Assembly: GCA_036564245.1 (NCBI GenBank)
Contig: DATCKU010000025.1
Location: forward strand, 62,001 to 126,000
DNA length: 64,000 nt
Direction of reading: 5' to 3'
DNA from: Thermasporomyces sp036564245
GTDB taxonomy: Bacteria > Actinomycetota > Actinomycetes > Propionibacteriales > Actinopolymorphaceae
Shown here: positions 41,955 through 50,607 of the stretch, one piece after another
How positions within the stretch are numbered: the first letter of the stretch is position 1
Layout: each line of letters starts with the position of its first letter
Notes under the pieces: model-generated
What the model was told of the DNA's origin: nothing
The model's input: only the letters and a program-made list of their open reading frames with translations
Database searches by the model: none
Made by a program: the position numbers and the translations under genes

Positions 41955-43543
41955 CCGCGCACCTCGACGTCCTGCTGCGCGGAGGCACCGTCGTCGACGG
42001 CTCCGGCCAACCGGCGTACCGAGCGGATGTCGGGATCCGCGGCGACACCATCGCGTACGTCGGAACGGATGCTGGTGTGTCAGCCAACCAGGTCGTCGAC
42101 GTGTCCGGCCAGGTCGTCGCTCCCGGAATCATCGACATCCACACGCATTCCGACTTCACCATGCTCGAGGAGCGCCTCGGCCGGTCGGCCTTGCGGCAAG
42201 GCGTCACGACAGAGGTCGTCGGCAACTGCGGCCAGTCGTACGCACCGATGAGCGAGCGCAATGCCGACGGCCTGATCCAGCGTTCGCTCACCTGGCAACC
42301 ACATGTCCGCGTGGACTGGCAGAGCGTGGCCGACTACCTCGAACGCGTCCGCGAAGGAACGGGCACCAACTGCTACTTCCTGGTCGGCCACTGCGCGATC
42401 CGAAGTGCCGTGATGGGATTCGACGACCGACCCGCAAACCAGGAGGAAGTCCAGGCGATGGTCCGGCTCGTCGAGGAGGCCCTCGACCAGGGGGCGCATG
42501 GTCTGTCGTTCGGTCTGGAGTACCCGCCGAGCCGATGCACGAACCTGCACGAGCTCGCCGCACTCGCGTCGGCCGTCGGACGGCGAAACGCCTTCCTGGG
42601 CTGCCATCTGCGCAACCGTGACGAACACTACGAGCAGGCGGTCGACGAGATCCTTCGTGCCTGTCGTGACACGACCGTCACGCTGCAGCTCTCGCATCTC
42701 ATGGCGAAACCCGGCCATGCGCCAGGCGCGGCCGAGCGTGTGCTCGACCAGGTGGACAGAGCGCGCCGAGCCGGCCTCGACGTCGCCGCCGACATGATTC
42801 CCTTCGACACCGGGCCGGGGTTCGCCACCGCGTTCCTTCCTCCGTGGGCTCTCGAGGGTGGTCCGCGAGCCACCTTGAAGCGACTCGCGGATCCTGAACT
42901 GCGGCAGCGCATTCACGACGACAACGATCGGTACTGGCGGTTCGCCTCGACCGGCGCCTGGGACCGGGTGACGCTCGCGTACTCCACGGCGCATCCGGAA
43001 TGGATCGGCTGGAGCCTGGACGTGCTCGGTGAGCGGCTCGGTACCGACCCCTACGACGTGTTGCTGCGCCTGTTCGAAGACGAAGGTGAGGGTATGGGGC
43101 GCGTCACCGTCAACGGGCGTCTGTTCAGCGAGCAACACGTGCGCGACTGCATGACGCACCCCCTCTTCACGATCGGCTCGGACGGATGGCGAGGTATCCG
43201 GGACGGTGGTCCAGGCGAGGTCGCCCACCATCCGAACTGCTGGGGCTGGACTCCTCGCGTCCTCGGTCACTACGTTCGCGACCACCGCGTCCTCTCCCTC
43301 GAGGAGGCGATCGCCAAGATGACGGGGCGACCGGCCGAGCGGCTGGGTCTTGCGCGCCGCGGACTCGTCCGCACGTCTTTCGCAGCAGACCTGGTCGTCT
43401 TCGATCCGGAAAGGATTGCGACCGACTCGAGCTACGAAACTCCCGCCCGCGAACCGCGCGGCATCTCGGCTGTCTACGTCAACGGCCAGCTCGCTGTCGC
43501 AGATGGCCAGATCACCGGTGTGCTTGCGGGTCGGGTGCTGTAG
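41951..43543 (+). CDS. N-acyl-D-amino-acid deacylase (D-aminoacylase) family amidohydrolase
   Basis: 530 residues from the GTG at 41951, overlapping the creatininase-family stop. D-aminoacylase features: DIHTHSD, the metal Cys in VGNCGQS, GLSFGLEYPPS, HLRNRDEHY, QLSHLMAKPGH and the late Asp of IGSDGWRG. Two stretches depart from the usual family sequence: SHLM replaces the common SHHK-like motif, and HHPNCWGWTPRVLG replaces HPRxYGTFPRVLG. This hints at a substrate other than acetylated D-amino acids. It should release an amine or amino acid from an N-acyl or N-carbamoyl product. Confidence 0.86.
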   Translation: MTAHLDVLLRGGTVVDGSGQPAYRADVGIRGDTIAYVGTDAGVSANQVVDVSGQVVAPGIIDIHTHSDFTMLEERLGRSALRQGVTTEVVGNCGQSYAPMSERNADGLIQRSLTWQPHVRVDWQSVADYLERVREGTGTNCYFLVGHCAIRSAVMGFDDRPANQEEVQAMVRLVEEALDQGAHGLSFGLEYPPSRCTNLHELAALASAVGRRNAFLGCHLRNRDEHYEQAVDEILRACRDTTVTLQLSHLMAKPGHAPGAAERVLDQVDRARRAGLDVAADMIPFDTGPGFATAFLPPWALEGGPRATLKRLADPELRQRIHDDNDRYWRFASTGAWDRVTLAYSTAHPEWIGWSLDVLGERLGTDPYDVLLRLFEDEGEGMGRVTVNGRLFSEQHVRDCMTHPLFTIGSDGWRGIRDGGPGEVAHHPNCWGWTPRVLGHYVRDHRVLSLEEAIAKMTGRPAERLGLARRGLVRTSFAADLVVFDPERIATDSSYETPAREPRGISAVYVNGQLAVADGQITGVLAGRVL

Positions 43544-44578
43544 ATGAGTCCGACGCAGCCTTCTCGCCACACCCGGCACCGCGTCGACGAGACGTTGACG
43601 CCGGATCGCCAACGCAGGCAGGGCGTCAGTCAGACGAGGATCGGAGCGTGGGCGGCCGCATCCGCCGCCATGCTGTTCGGCAGCGCGTTCGTCGCGACCG
43701 CCTTTCAGTTGCGGTCGTTCACGCCTACGTCCGCAGCGATGTGGCGTGGTGGTGTTGGCGCCGTCTTGTTGACCGCGGTCATCCTGGCTCAGCGGATCCG
43801 CTCGCGAAGTGCTCCAGCCGGCCACGTCAGGCCGGTGGCCGGCTGGGCGCGACGGTGGCGCCTCCTGGCGCTCGGCGGGCTCAGTGGTCCGCTCTTCGTT
43901 CTCGGCATGAACGTCGCCGTCTCAGAAGTAGGATCGACGATCACGGGTTTCGTCGTCGCCCTCTACTCCATCTTCTCGGCGACCATCGCACCGGTGCTTT
44001 TGAACGAACCGCTTCGCGGTCGTGCGGTCGTCGGGCTTCTCAGCGCACTCGTCGGCACAGCGCTCCTCGCGCAGCTCTCCGTGGCGGGCACGAGTGTCGT
44101 GGGGCTGGCGGCCGGGCTCGGCGCGGCGGCGAGCTACGCGTTCTACCTCGTCATGGGGCGTCGATGGTCACCGGCGTACGAGATCCGGCCCGAGCACGCC
44201 GCCCTGGCAGCTGCGGTGATGACGGCCGTGCTCTTGCTCGGCCTGTTGGCAGCGGTCGATCGCAGCGCTCTCCTGCCGAACGACTGGCGGCCGGACGCAC
44301 TCGTCGCCCTGCTGTGGCTGGGATTCGTGATGGTCGCGGGGCAGACCCTCGTGATGGTGAGCGTGCGTCGCGTTCCCGCGGAGATCTCGGCTTCGCTTCT
44401 CCTGCTCAACCCGCTCACTGCCGCACTCTTGGGGATGACCCTTCTCGGCGAGAAGCTTTCCGGCACCCAGATCATCGGCGGAGTGCTCGTGCTCGTCGGC
44501 ATGGCGCTGGCATCCGGGCTCTTCGCCTTCGTACGCGGAAAGCTTCGACCCATCCCCCGCACTCGTGAGGCGCCCTAG
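43544..44578 (+). CDS. EamA/DMT-family transporter
   Basis: 344 residues. The ATG directly follows the deacylase stop with no gap. A cytoplasmic N-terminal tail of about 35 polar residues precedes ten predicted membrane helices arranged as two EamA repeats (GSAFVATAFQLRSFTPTSAAMWRGG in the first, AEISASLLLLNPLTAALLG in the second). Such proteins export or exchange small metabolites, often amino acids or bases. Its place at the end of the island suggests efflux of a toxic or excess product. Confidence 0.87.
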   Translation: MSPTQPSRHTRHRVDETLTPDRQRRQGVSQTRIGAWAAASAAMLFGSAFVATAFQLRSFTPTSAAMWRGGVGAVLLTAVILAQRIRSRSAPAGHVRPVAGWARRWRLLALGGLSGPLFVLGMNVAVSEVGSTITGFVVALYSIFSATIAPVLLNEPLRGRAVVGLLSALVGTALLAQLSVAGTSVVGLAAGLGAAASYAFYLVMGRRWSPAYEIRPEHAALAAAVMTAVLLLGLLAAVDRSALLPNDWRPDALVALLWLGFVMVAGQTLVMVSVRRVPAEISASLLLLNPLTAALLGMTLLGEKLSGTQIIGGVLVLVGMALASGLFAFVRGKLRPIPRTREAP

Positions 44579-44579
44579 C

Positions 44580-44879
44580 TCACAGCCGCTCCGCAACAGT
44601 CAGGCGAACCGTCACGAGGTCACCAAGCCCCAGTCCTTCGGCCTTGCGCACGGCGTCCTTCAACGGAACGACATAACCGCCATCCTTCGGCCACACCGAC
44701 GTCTGCCACTCCGTCTTGCCGATCGTCAGCTGCGCCGGGATCATCCCCCAGCCGTAGGTGACCGCCGAGGACACGGCCTGCAGGTCGGCGCTCTCCTCCT
44801 CCGGCACGGTGACGAAGTAGTACGGCGCAGGGCCGCGCCACTCCCATATCCGACCGCTGAACGTGAACGTGAGCTCCAT
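44580..44879 (-). CDS. DUF1905-family small protein
   Basis: 99 residues from the ATG at 44879. Single beta-barrel-like domain of the DUF1905 kind: FTFSGRIWEWRGPAPYYFV, then VPLKDAVRKAEGLGLGDLVTVRL. An upstream in-frame extension is possible but lacks support. The function is not established; members often occur beside or fused to bacteriocin-protection YdeI/OmpD-associated proteins. Convergent with the EamA gene, one base apart. Confidence 0.78.
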   Translation of the reverse strand: MELTFTFSGRIWEWRGPAPYYFVTVPEEESADLQAVSSAVTYGWGMIPAQLTIGKTEWQTSVWPKDGGYVVPLKDAVRKAEGLGLGDLVTVRLTVAERL

Positions 44880-44990
44880 GCCCGTCGCGACCCCTTTCTG
44901 CCCGGCTACGCTCCTTGGCGTTCGGGCAACGCCCACGCATCCTACGTGTGGATCCGGACGTCACGCTTCCGGATTCCCTCGGCTGCGTGG

Positions 44991-46226
44991 TCAGCGTCGC
45001 ACCATCCGCAACCCGTGGTTGGCAGCGCCCATGCTCTGGACGACCCTCGTGGTGCGCTCGAGTGCCAGGCGCAGCCGCGCCTTCGTGGCCGTACCGGCTG
45101 GACCACCGGCCAACGCCCGCGGCACGTCGATCACACCGACGGGGAAGACGTCGGTCTGCAGCAAGGGCAGGAATTCCGCCCGGGTCGTCACGAAGGCGTC
45201 TCTCGTCGGGTCCTCCCTGATGGTGAACCGGACCAGCAGCCCTTCGCTCTGCCTCTCCCCCGGCGTCCGGTGGGCAGCCATCAGGTTGCCCATACCGTAG
45301 ACGATCCACTCGCCGTCGACGTACTGCATCGGTTGCACGACGTGGGCGTGGTGCCCCAGCAACAGGTCGATGTCTGGCGACGCGATCAAGCGCGGTGCCA
45401 GCTCGCGCTGCTCCGCGTTCGGCTCGTTGCTGTACTCGGTCCCCCAGTGAAGCGCCACCACCACGAACTCGGCGCCGGCCGCCCGGATCGCCGCCGCATC
45501 GGCGAGGATCCGCTTCTCGTCGATCTCGTTGGCCCGCCAGGTGTCCCCGTTGGGGTATGGGATCCCGTTGAAGCCGAAGGTGTACGACAACAAGCCGACG
45601 GTGACGACGCCACCCGGTGTCTTCACCTCGATCAGCGTCGGTCTCGCCGCCTCGGCAGGCGTACGCGCCGAGCCCGCGTGGGCCAGGCCGGCCGCATCCA
45701 GCGCCCGCAAGGTCCGACGGATTCCGTCCACGCCCTGATCGAACGTGTGGTTGGACGCCGTGGTGCACGCGTCGTACCCGGTCCTGGCCAGCGCCGGCAC
45801 GATCTCCGGTGGCACGGAGAAGGTCGGATAGCCGCTGTAGGGGCCACCCTTCGGTGCGAGCGGGGTCTCCAGATGGCAGATGGCCACGTCGGCACCGGCG
45901 ACGACCGGTCTGATCGCCGCCAGTTGGGGCGCGAAGTTCATCTCGGCATTCCCGGTCGCGTCCCTGCGTGCCTGTGCCCACAACCTCTCGTGCAGCAGCA
46001 CGTCACCGGTGGCGACGAGCGTGAACCCCCGCAGCCGCGGCGCTGGGGTGGACGTTGGTGAGGGCGTGCCCGAATGCCGAGTGGGGCTCGGCGCCGCGGT
46101 GGCAGGGTCTGACGATCCGCCCGCCGGTCTCACGGTGAGGCCCGGCTTCCCCGCACACGCCACCAGCGAGGCGATGAGAACGACGGCACCGAGGAGAAGG
46201 GTCGCCGCCCGGAGAGATCGCGTCAC
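44991..46226 (-). CDS. CapA-family lipoprotein (PGA_cap, metallophosphoesterase fold)
   Basis: 411 residues from the GTG at 46226. Lipoprotein leader ending LVAC, then a Pro/Thr/Ser-rich spacer to about residue 65. The PGA_cap domain starts at TLVATGDVLLHERLW, with NLETP-type ICHLETPLAP, ASNHTFDQG, HWGTEYSNEP and GHHAHVVQPM, the metal/catalytic motifs of this calcineurin-like group. Family members take part in poly-gamma-glutamate capsule synthesis, but many actinobacterial copies stand alone with no known polymer. No capB/capC is nearby. Confidence 0.88.
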   Translation of the reverse strand: MTRSLRAATLLLGAVVLIASLVACAGKPGLTVRPAGGSSDPATAAPSPTRHSGTPSPTSTPAPRLRGFTLVATGDVLLHERLWAQARRDATGNAEMNFAPQLAAIRPVVAGADVAICHLETPLAPKGGPYSGYPTFSVPPEIVPALARTGYDACTTASNHTFDQGVDGIRRTLRALDAAGLAHAGSARTPAEAARPTLIEVKTPGGVVTVGLLSYTFGFNGIPYPNGDTWRANEIDEKRILADAAAIRAAGAEFVVVALHWGTEYSNEPNAEQRELAPRLIASPDIDLLLGHHAHVVQPMQYVDGEWIVYGMGNLMAAHRTPGERQSEGLLVRFTIREDPTRDAFVTTRAEFLPLLQTDVFPVGVIDVPRALAGGPAGTATKARLRLALERTTRVVQSMGAANHGLRMVRR

Positions 46227-46253
46227 CCACCGCAGTATGGCAGTTCTCCAATA

Positions 46254-46268
46254 CTTGATTCATTCAAG
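46254..46268. promoter_or_regulatory. FurA-type operator candidate
   Basis: CTTGATTCATTCAAG is an inverted repeat of five-base arms around five bases, in an AT-rich patch 23 bases before the furA ATG. Redox-sensing FurA proteins repress their own furA-katG operon from an AT-rich site at this position. Identity of the site is inferred. Confidence 0.5.
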
Positions 46269-46290
46269 AAAATGGTTCAGACTGCTGGGC

Positions 46291-46737
46291 ATGCCGACGA
46301 CCGCGGACTTCGAGCGCATGCTGCGCGGAGCTGCTCTGCGCGTCACACGTCCGCGTCTCGCGGTGCTGTCCGCGGTGCACGACCTCCCCCATGCCGACAC
46401 GGACTCGATCATCAACGCCGTACGCAAGACCCTCCCCGATGTCTCTCACCAGGCTGTGTACGACGTGCTGCGGGCGTTGACCAATGCGGGTCTGCTCCGT
46501 CGGATCCAGCCGCTCGGCTCCGTGGCCCGCTACGAGGCGCGGGTGGGAGACAACCACCACCACGTCGTCTGCCGGATGTGCGGTGCGATCGCCGACGTCG
46601 ACTGCGCCGTCGGTGAGAAACCGTGCCTCACTGCCGTCGACGACGCGGGGTACGAGATCGACGAAGCCGAAGTCATCTACTGGGGCCGGTGCCCCAAATG
46701 TCGCGCCAAGGAACCAGCCAGCCAACCACGACAGTGA
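46291..46737 (+). CDS. furA: FurA-like peroxide-responsive Fur-family repressor
   Basis: 148 residues from the ATG at 46291; no strong ribosome site, and a leaderless or short-leader message is possible. The helix-turn-helix RVTRPRLAVL...HQAVYDVLRAL leads to a metal domain with HHHVVCRMC (His89-91, Cys94, Cys97) and CPKC (Cys134, Cys137). The sequence RIQPLGSVARYEARVGDNHHH is very close to mycobacterial and streptomycete FurA/FurS. It lies 17 bases ahead of katG, the standard arrangement in which peroxide releases the repressor and induces the catalase-peroxidase. Confidence 0.92.
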   Translation: MPTTADFERMLRGAALRVTRPRLAVLSAVHDLPHADTDSIINAVRKTLPDVSHQAVYDVLRALTNAGLLRRIQPLGSVARYEARVGDNHHHVVCRMCGAIADVDCAVGEKPCLTAVDDAGYEIDEAEVIYWGRCPKCRAKEPASQPRQ

Positions 46738-46754
46738 AGAGGAGAAGGACTGAC

Positions 46755-48905
46755 GTGTCAGACCAGCCGCGCAACCCCAGGACCAACAAGGACTGGTGGC
46801 CGAACCAGCTGGACCTCAAGGTCCTGCACCGGCACTCGCCGCGGGCCAACCCGATGGGCCCGGACTACAACTACAGGGAGGAGTTCAAAAAGCTCGACGT
46901 CGAGGAGCTCAAGCGCGACCTCTTCGAGCTGATGACGAACTCGCAGGACTGGTGGCCGGCCGACTACGGACACTACGGACCGCTGTTCATCCGGATGACC
47001 TGGCACGCCGCTGGTACGTACCGCATCTTCGACGGCCGCGGCGGTGGCAGCACCGGAGCACAGCGCTTCGCTCCGCTGAGCAGCTGGCCCGACAACGCGA
47101 ACCTGGACAAGGCTCGCCGGCTCCTCTGGCCGATCAAGCAGAAGTACGGCCGCAAGCTCTCGTGGGCCGACCTGCTCATCTTCGCCGGCAACTGCGCCTT
47201 GGAGTCGATGGGGTTCAAGACCTTCGGCTTCGGCTTCGGCCGGGAGGACATCTGGGAGCCCGAAGAGCTCGACTGGGGTTCGGAGGCGACCTGGCTGGGG
47301 GACGACCGCTACACCGGCCCGGGCGAGTTCGACGAGCCGTTCGGCGCCGTGCAGATGGGCCTCATCTACGTCAACCCGGAGGGTCCCGCCGGCAACCCCG
47401 ACCCGCTGGCCGCTGCTCGGGACATCCGCGAGACGTTCCGCCGGATGGCGATGAACGACGAGGAGACCGTCGCCCTCATCGCTGGTGGCCACACGTTCGG
47501 CAAGTGCCACGGGGCGGTCCGGCAGGAGTACGTCGGGCCCGAGCCTGAAGGGTGCCCGGTGGAGCACCAGGGCCTCGGGTGGAAGAACACCTACGGCACC
47601 GGCAATGGCCCCTACACGTACACGAGCGGGCTCGAAGGCGCCTGGACCAACGAGCCGACCAAGTGGGACATGGGGTACTTCGAGAACCTGTTCAAGTACG
47701 ACTGGGAGCTCACGACGAGTCCCGCCGGTGCCAAGCAGTGGGTTCCGAAGAATCCAGAGGCTCAGGGGACGGTGCCGGACGCGCATGACCCGACGAAGCG
47801 GCACGCGCCGATCATGCTGACCACCGACCTCGCGCTGAAGCTGGACCCGATCTACGGTCCGATCTCCAGGCGGTTCTACGAGAACCCCGACGAGTTCGCG
47901 GAGGCGTTCGCCAAGGCGTGGTTCAAGCTGTTGCACCGCGACATGGGCCCCGTCTCGCGTTACCTCGGCCCCTGGGTCCCGGAGCCTCAGGTGTGGCAGG
48001 ACCCGGTCCCGCCGGTCGACCACGAGCTGATCGACGACGCGGACATCGCCGCCCTCAAGGACAAGCTGCTCACCTCGGGTCTGTCCATCTCCCAGCTCGT
48101 CTCCACCGCGTGGGCATCAGCGTCCAGCTTCCGCGGTACCGACAAGCGCGGTGGCGCCAACGGTGCGCGGATCCGGCTGGCTCCGCAGAAGGACTGGGAG
48201 GTCAACAACCCGGCCGAGCTCGCCAAGATCCTGAACACGCTCGAGCAGATCCAGCAGGACTTCAACGCCTCCCAGACAGGTGGCAAGAAGGTCTCGCTGG
48301 CCGACCTGATCGTGCTGGGAGGCTGCGCTGCCGTCGAGCAGGCGGCCAAGATGGGCGGTCACGACATCACGGTTCCGTTCACGCCGGGGCGTACGGACGC
48401 CACACAGGAGGAGACGGACGTCGAGTCGTTCGCCGTTCTCGAGCCGGCCGCCGACGGGTTCCGCAACTACGTCCGTTCCGGGGAGAAGCGTCCCGTCGAG
48501 GCGCTGTTGGTCGAGAAGGCCGACCTGCTGACCCTGAGCGCTCCCGAGATGACCGTCCTCGTTGGCGGTCTGCGGGCCTTGAACGCCAACTACGGGCGCT
48601 CCCGGCACGGCGTTCTCACCAACCAGCCCGAGACGTTGACGAACGATTTCTTCGTCAACCTGCTCGACATGTCCACGGAGTGGACGCCCTCGGAGTCTGC
48701 CGAGAACGTCTACGAGGGCCGGGATCGCGCGACGGGCGACATCAAGTGGACCGCCACGGCCGTCGACCTCGTGTTCGGCTCGAACGCACAGCTTCGGGCG
48801 ATCGCCGAGGTCTACGCCTGTGACGACGCCAAGGAGAAGTTCGTCCATGACTTTGTTGCCGCGTGGAACAAGGTCATGAACCTCGACCGCTTCGACCTCA
48901 CCTGA
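46755..48905 (+). CDS. katG: Catalase-peroxidase KatG
   Basis: 716 residues from the GTG at 46755, seven bases after GAGGAGAAGG. Distal haem pocket Arg80, Trp83 and His84 (IRMTWHAAG); proximal His246 (IAGGHTFGK). The Met231-Tyr205-Trp83 adduct residues have exactly the spacing of the Mycobacterium tuberculosis Met255-Tyr229-Trp107 trio, so full catalase activity is expected. Two-domain length is normal. Destroys hydrogen peroxide in the cytoplasm and oxidises small donors. Its last eight bases overlap the opposing ABC exporter gene, so no terminator fits between them. Confidence 0.97.
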   Translation: MSDQPRNPRTNKDWWPNQLDLKVLHRHSPRANPMGPDYNYREEFKKLDVEELKRDLFELMTNSQDWWPADYGHYGPLFIRMTWHAAGTYRIFDGRGGGSTGAQRFAPLSSWPDNANLDKARRLLWPIKQKYGRKLSWADLLIFAGNCALESMGFKTFGFGFGREDIWEPEELDWGSEATWLGDDRYTGPGEFDEPFGAVQMGLIYVNPEGPAGNPDPLAAARDIRETFRRMAMNDEETVALIAGGHTFGKCHGAVRQEYVGPEPEGCPVEHQGLGWKNTYGTGNGPYTYTSGLEGAWTNEPTKWDMGYFENLFKYDWELTTSPAGAKQWVPKNPEAQGTVPDAHDPTKRHAPIMLTTDLALKLDPIYGPISRRFYENPDEFAEAFAKAWFKLLHRDMGPVSRYLGPWVPEPQVWQDPVPPVDHELIDDADIAALKDKLLTSGLSISQLVSTAWASASSFRGTDKRGGANGARIRLAPQKDWEVNNPAELAKILNTLEQIQQDFNASQTGGKKVSLADLIVLGGCAAVEQAAKMGGHDITVPFTPGRTDATQEETDVESFAVLEPAADGFRNYVRSGEKRPVEALLVEKADLLTLSAPEMTVLVGGLRALNANYGRSRHGVLTNQPETLTNDFFVNLLDMSTEWTPSESAENVYEGRDRATGDIKWTATAVDLVFGSNAQLRAIAEVYACDDAKEKFVHDFVAAWNKVMNLDRFDLT

Positions 48906-50607
48906 TCTGCCCGTCCTCGAGGTAGAGGATCTGGTCGGCGTATCGGAGTGCGACTGGGCTGTGCGACACGGCAAGACAGGTGATGTCACCGCGTCGCGCA
49001 GCCAGTCCACTCCACAACGCCTGCTCGGTGGCGGCGTCGAGCGCTGAGCTCAGGTCGTCGAAGACGAGGAGCTCTGGTCTCCGGAGGAGCATGCGTGCAG
49101 CGGCTGCCCGCTGCACCTGCCCTCCGGAGAGCTTGACTCCCCGCGGGCCGACGAACGTGTCCAGTCCGTGGTCGAACGCTGCGACGTCGGGCTCCAGGAC
49201 GGCCGCCCGAATGGCCTGATGGAGCGCGTCGTCGTCGGCCGGATACCCGAGCAAGAGGTTCTCGCGGAGCGTCTCGCTGAACAGGCGTGGGACCTGCGGC
49301 GTGAAGGCACACTGCGGTGGCACGAAAAATCCTGCCGGGTCGTTGACGAGCGCTCCGTTCCATCGGATCTCACCGCCGTCGCGCATCATCAACCCAAGGA
49401 GGGCGTGCAGGAGCGTCGTCTTGCCGGCACCGACCCGGCCCGTGACGACGGTGATCGTGCCGCGCTGCACGGTGAACGAGACGTTCTTCACGCCACGTTG
49501 GCTGCCCGGATGGGTGGCGGTGAGGTCGACGACGTCGAGGCGTTCCAGCGGCACCCGCCCTGGCGGGGGATCGACCGCCGGGAGCCGGTCCTTGAGGTAG
49601 AGCGGGGCTGCGACAACGACAGCCTCCGGTGCCTCACCGGGCATCAGGGCATTCATCCGCCGTACCGAAACCTGGGTGCGCTTCATCTCGGTGATGACGC
49701 GACCGATCTCGGCCGGAAGATAGGTGAGCTGGTCGAGGAAGACGATGAAGAGGGCGAAATCCCCGACGCTGAATGCGCCACCGCGGATCTTGGCCGCGCC
49801 CAGGAGCAGGACGGCTCCCGTGGCGACGTGCACGAGGTGGAAGTTCATCGAGTCGACGGTCTCGGCAAAGACCCGGTCTCGCAGCGACAGCCTCCTGCGA
49901 ACGTCACCGATCTCAGCCAACCGGTCGACGACCCGTGCCTTCGCTCCCGCCACCCGGACGGCGAGCTGGGCGTTGACGACCTCGCCGAGAAAGCGGCTGA
50001 GCCGCGTCGTCGAGTCGAGAGCAGCCGCGCCGTATGCACGGGACCGGCTACCCAAGGCATCGCTCACCAGCGCGCCGACGACGATTGGCGCGAGAGCCGT
50101 GACGGTGAGCAGCGGATCGATCCACCACATGAGGACCGCAGCGACCGCTGCGAACGTCCCTCGCGAGATGAGGTCACACACCCCGTCCATCGAGCCTTGT
50201 GTGATCGCTGGCGGGTCCTCGCGGAACCGGCTGAGTGCATCCCCGGGCGGCACCGTAAGTCCGTGCCGACCGAAGCCGCGAAGAATCCCGGCGAACATGT
50301 TGCGTTGCATCAACGTCTGCGCCTTGTAGGAGAAGCCGCTCCACGTTCGGACGACGGCGAGGTTCGCCGCCACCTCCGACAGCTGGATGGCGACGATGAA
50401 CGCCACGGCCGTCCAGACACCCACCTCGGTCGTGCCGGTGAACGAGTCGAAGAAGGCACGCGTCGCCAAGCCGAGGCACAGCGGGACGAGGCAGTACTCG
50501 ACGGTGGTCGCGCCGACGCAGGCCCAGAAGTATCCAGATGTGTAGCGGACGAGCTTTCCGACGCAGCGTGCGGCCTTCACCTGCCGCTTCGTGCCGGAAC
50601 GTCTCAT
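48898..50607 (-). CDS. ABC exporter half-transporter with degenerate Walker B
   Basis: 569 residues: membrane domain of six helices to about 310, ATPase domain after it. Walker A GRVGAGKTT, signature LSGGQVQRAAAARML, H-loop AVSHSP. Walker B reads LLVFDDLSSALD, with Asp where the catalytic Glu belongs. It overlaps the partner exporter gene by four bases. Its degenerate Walker B would pair with the partner's altered signature (LSAGE), while its intact LSGGQ completes the partner's normal site: the standard arrangement of a heterodimeric exporter with one working ATP site. Substrate unknown. Confidence 0.9.
   Translation of the reverse strand: MRRSGTKRQVKAARCVGKLVRYTSGYFWACVGATTVEYCLVPLCLGLATRAFFDSFTGTTEVGVWTAVAFIVAIQLSEVAANLAVVRTWSGFSYKAQTLMQRNMFAGILRGFGRHGLTVPPGDALSRFREDPPAITQGSMDGVCDLISRGTFAAVAAVLMWWIDPLLTVTALAPIVVGALVSDALGSRSRAYGAAALDSTTRLSRFLGEVVNAQLAVRVAGAKARVVDRLAEIGDVRRRLSLRDRVFAETVDSMNFHLVHVATGAVLLLGAAKIRGGAFSVGDFALFIVFLDQLTYLPAEIGRVITEMKRTQVSVRRMNALMPGEAPEAVVVAAPLYLKDRLPAVDPPPGRVPLERLDVVDLTATHPGSQRGVKNVSFTVQRGTITVVTGRVGAGKTTLLHALLGLMMRDGGEIRWNGALVNDPAGFFVPPQCAFTPQVPRLFSETLRENLLLGYPADDDALHQAIRAAVLEPDVAAFDHGLDTFVGPRGVKLSGGQVQRAAAARMLLRRPELLVFDDLSSALDAATEQALWSGLAARRGDITCLAVSHSPVALRYADQILYLEDGQIR

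Noticed and set aside
42080..43825. Minus-strand open frame of about 580 codons opposite the D-aminoacylase-family gene
   Set aside because: Antisense to a gene with intact metal ligands; no start context, no recognised motif.
43186..44568. Plus-strand open frame of about 460 codons bridging the deacylase and EamA genes
   Set aside because: It is out of frame with both genes and lacks hydrophobic segments that the EamA frame clearly has.
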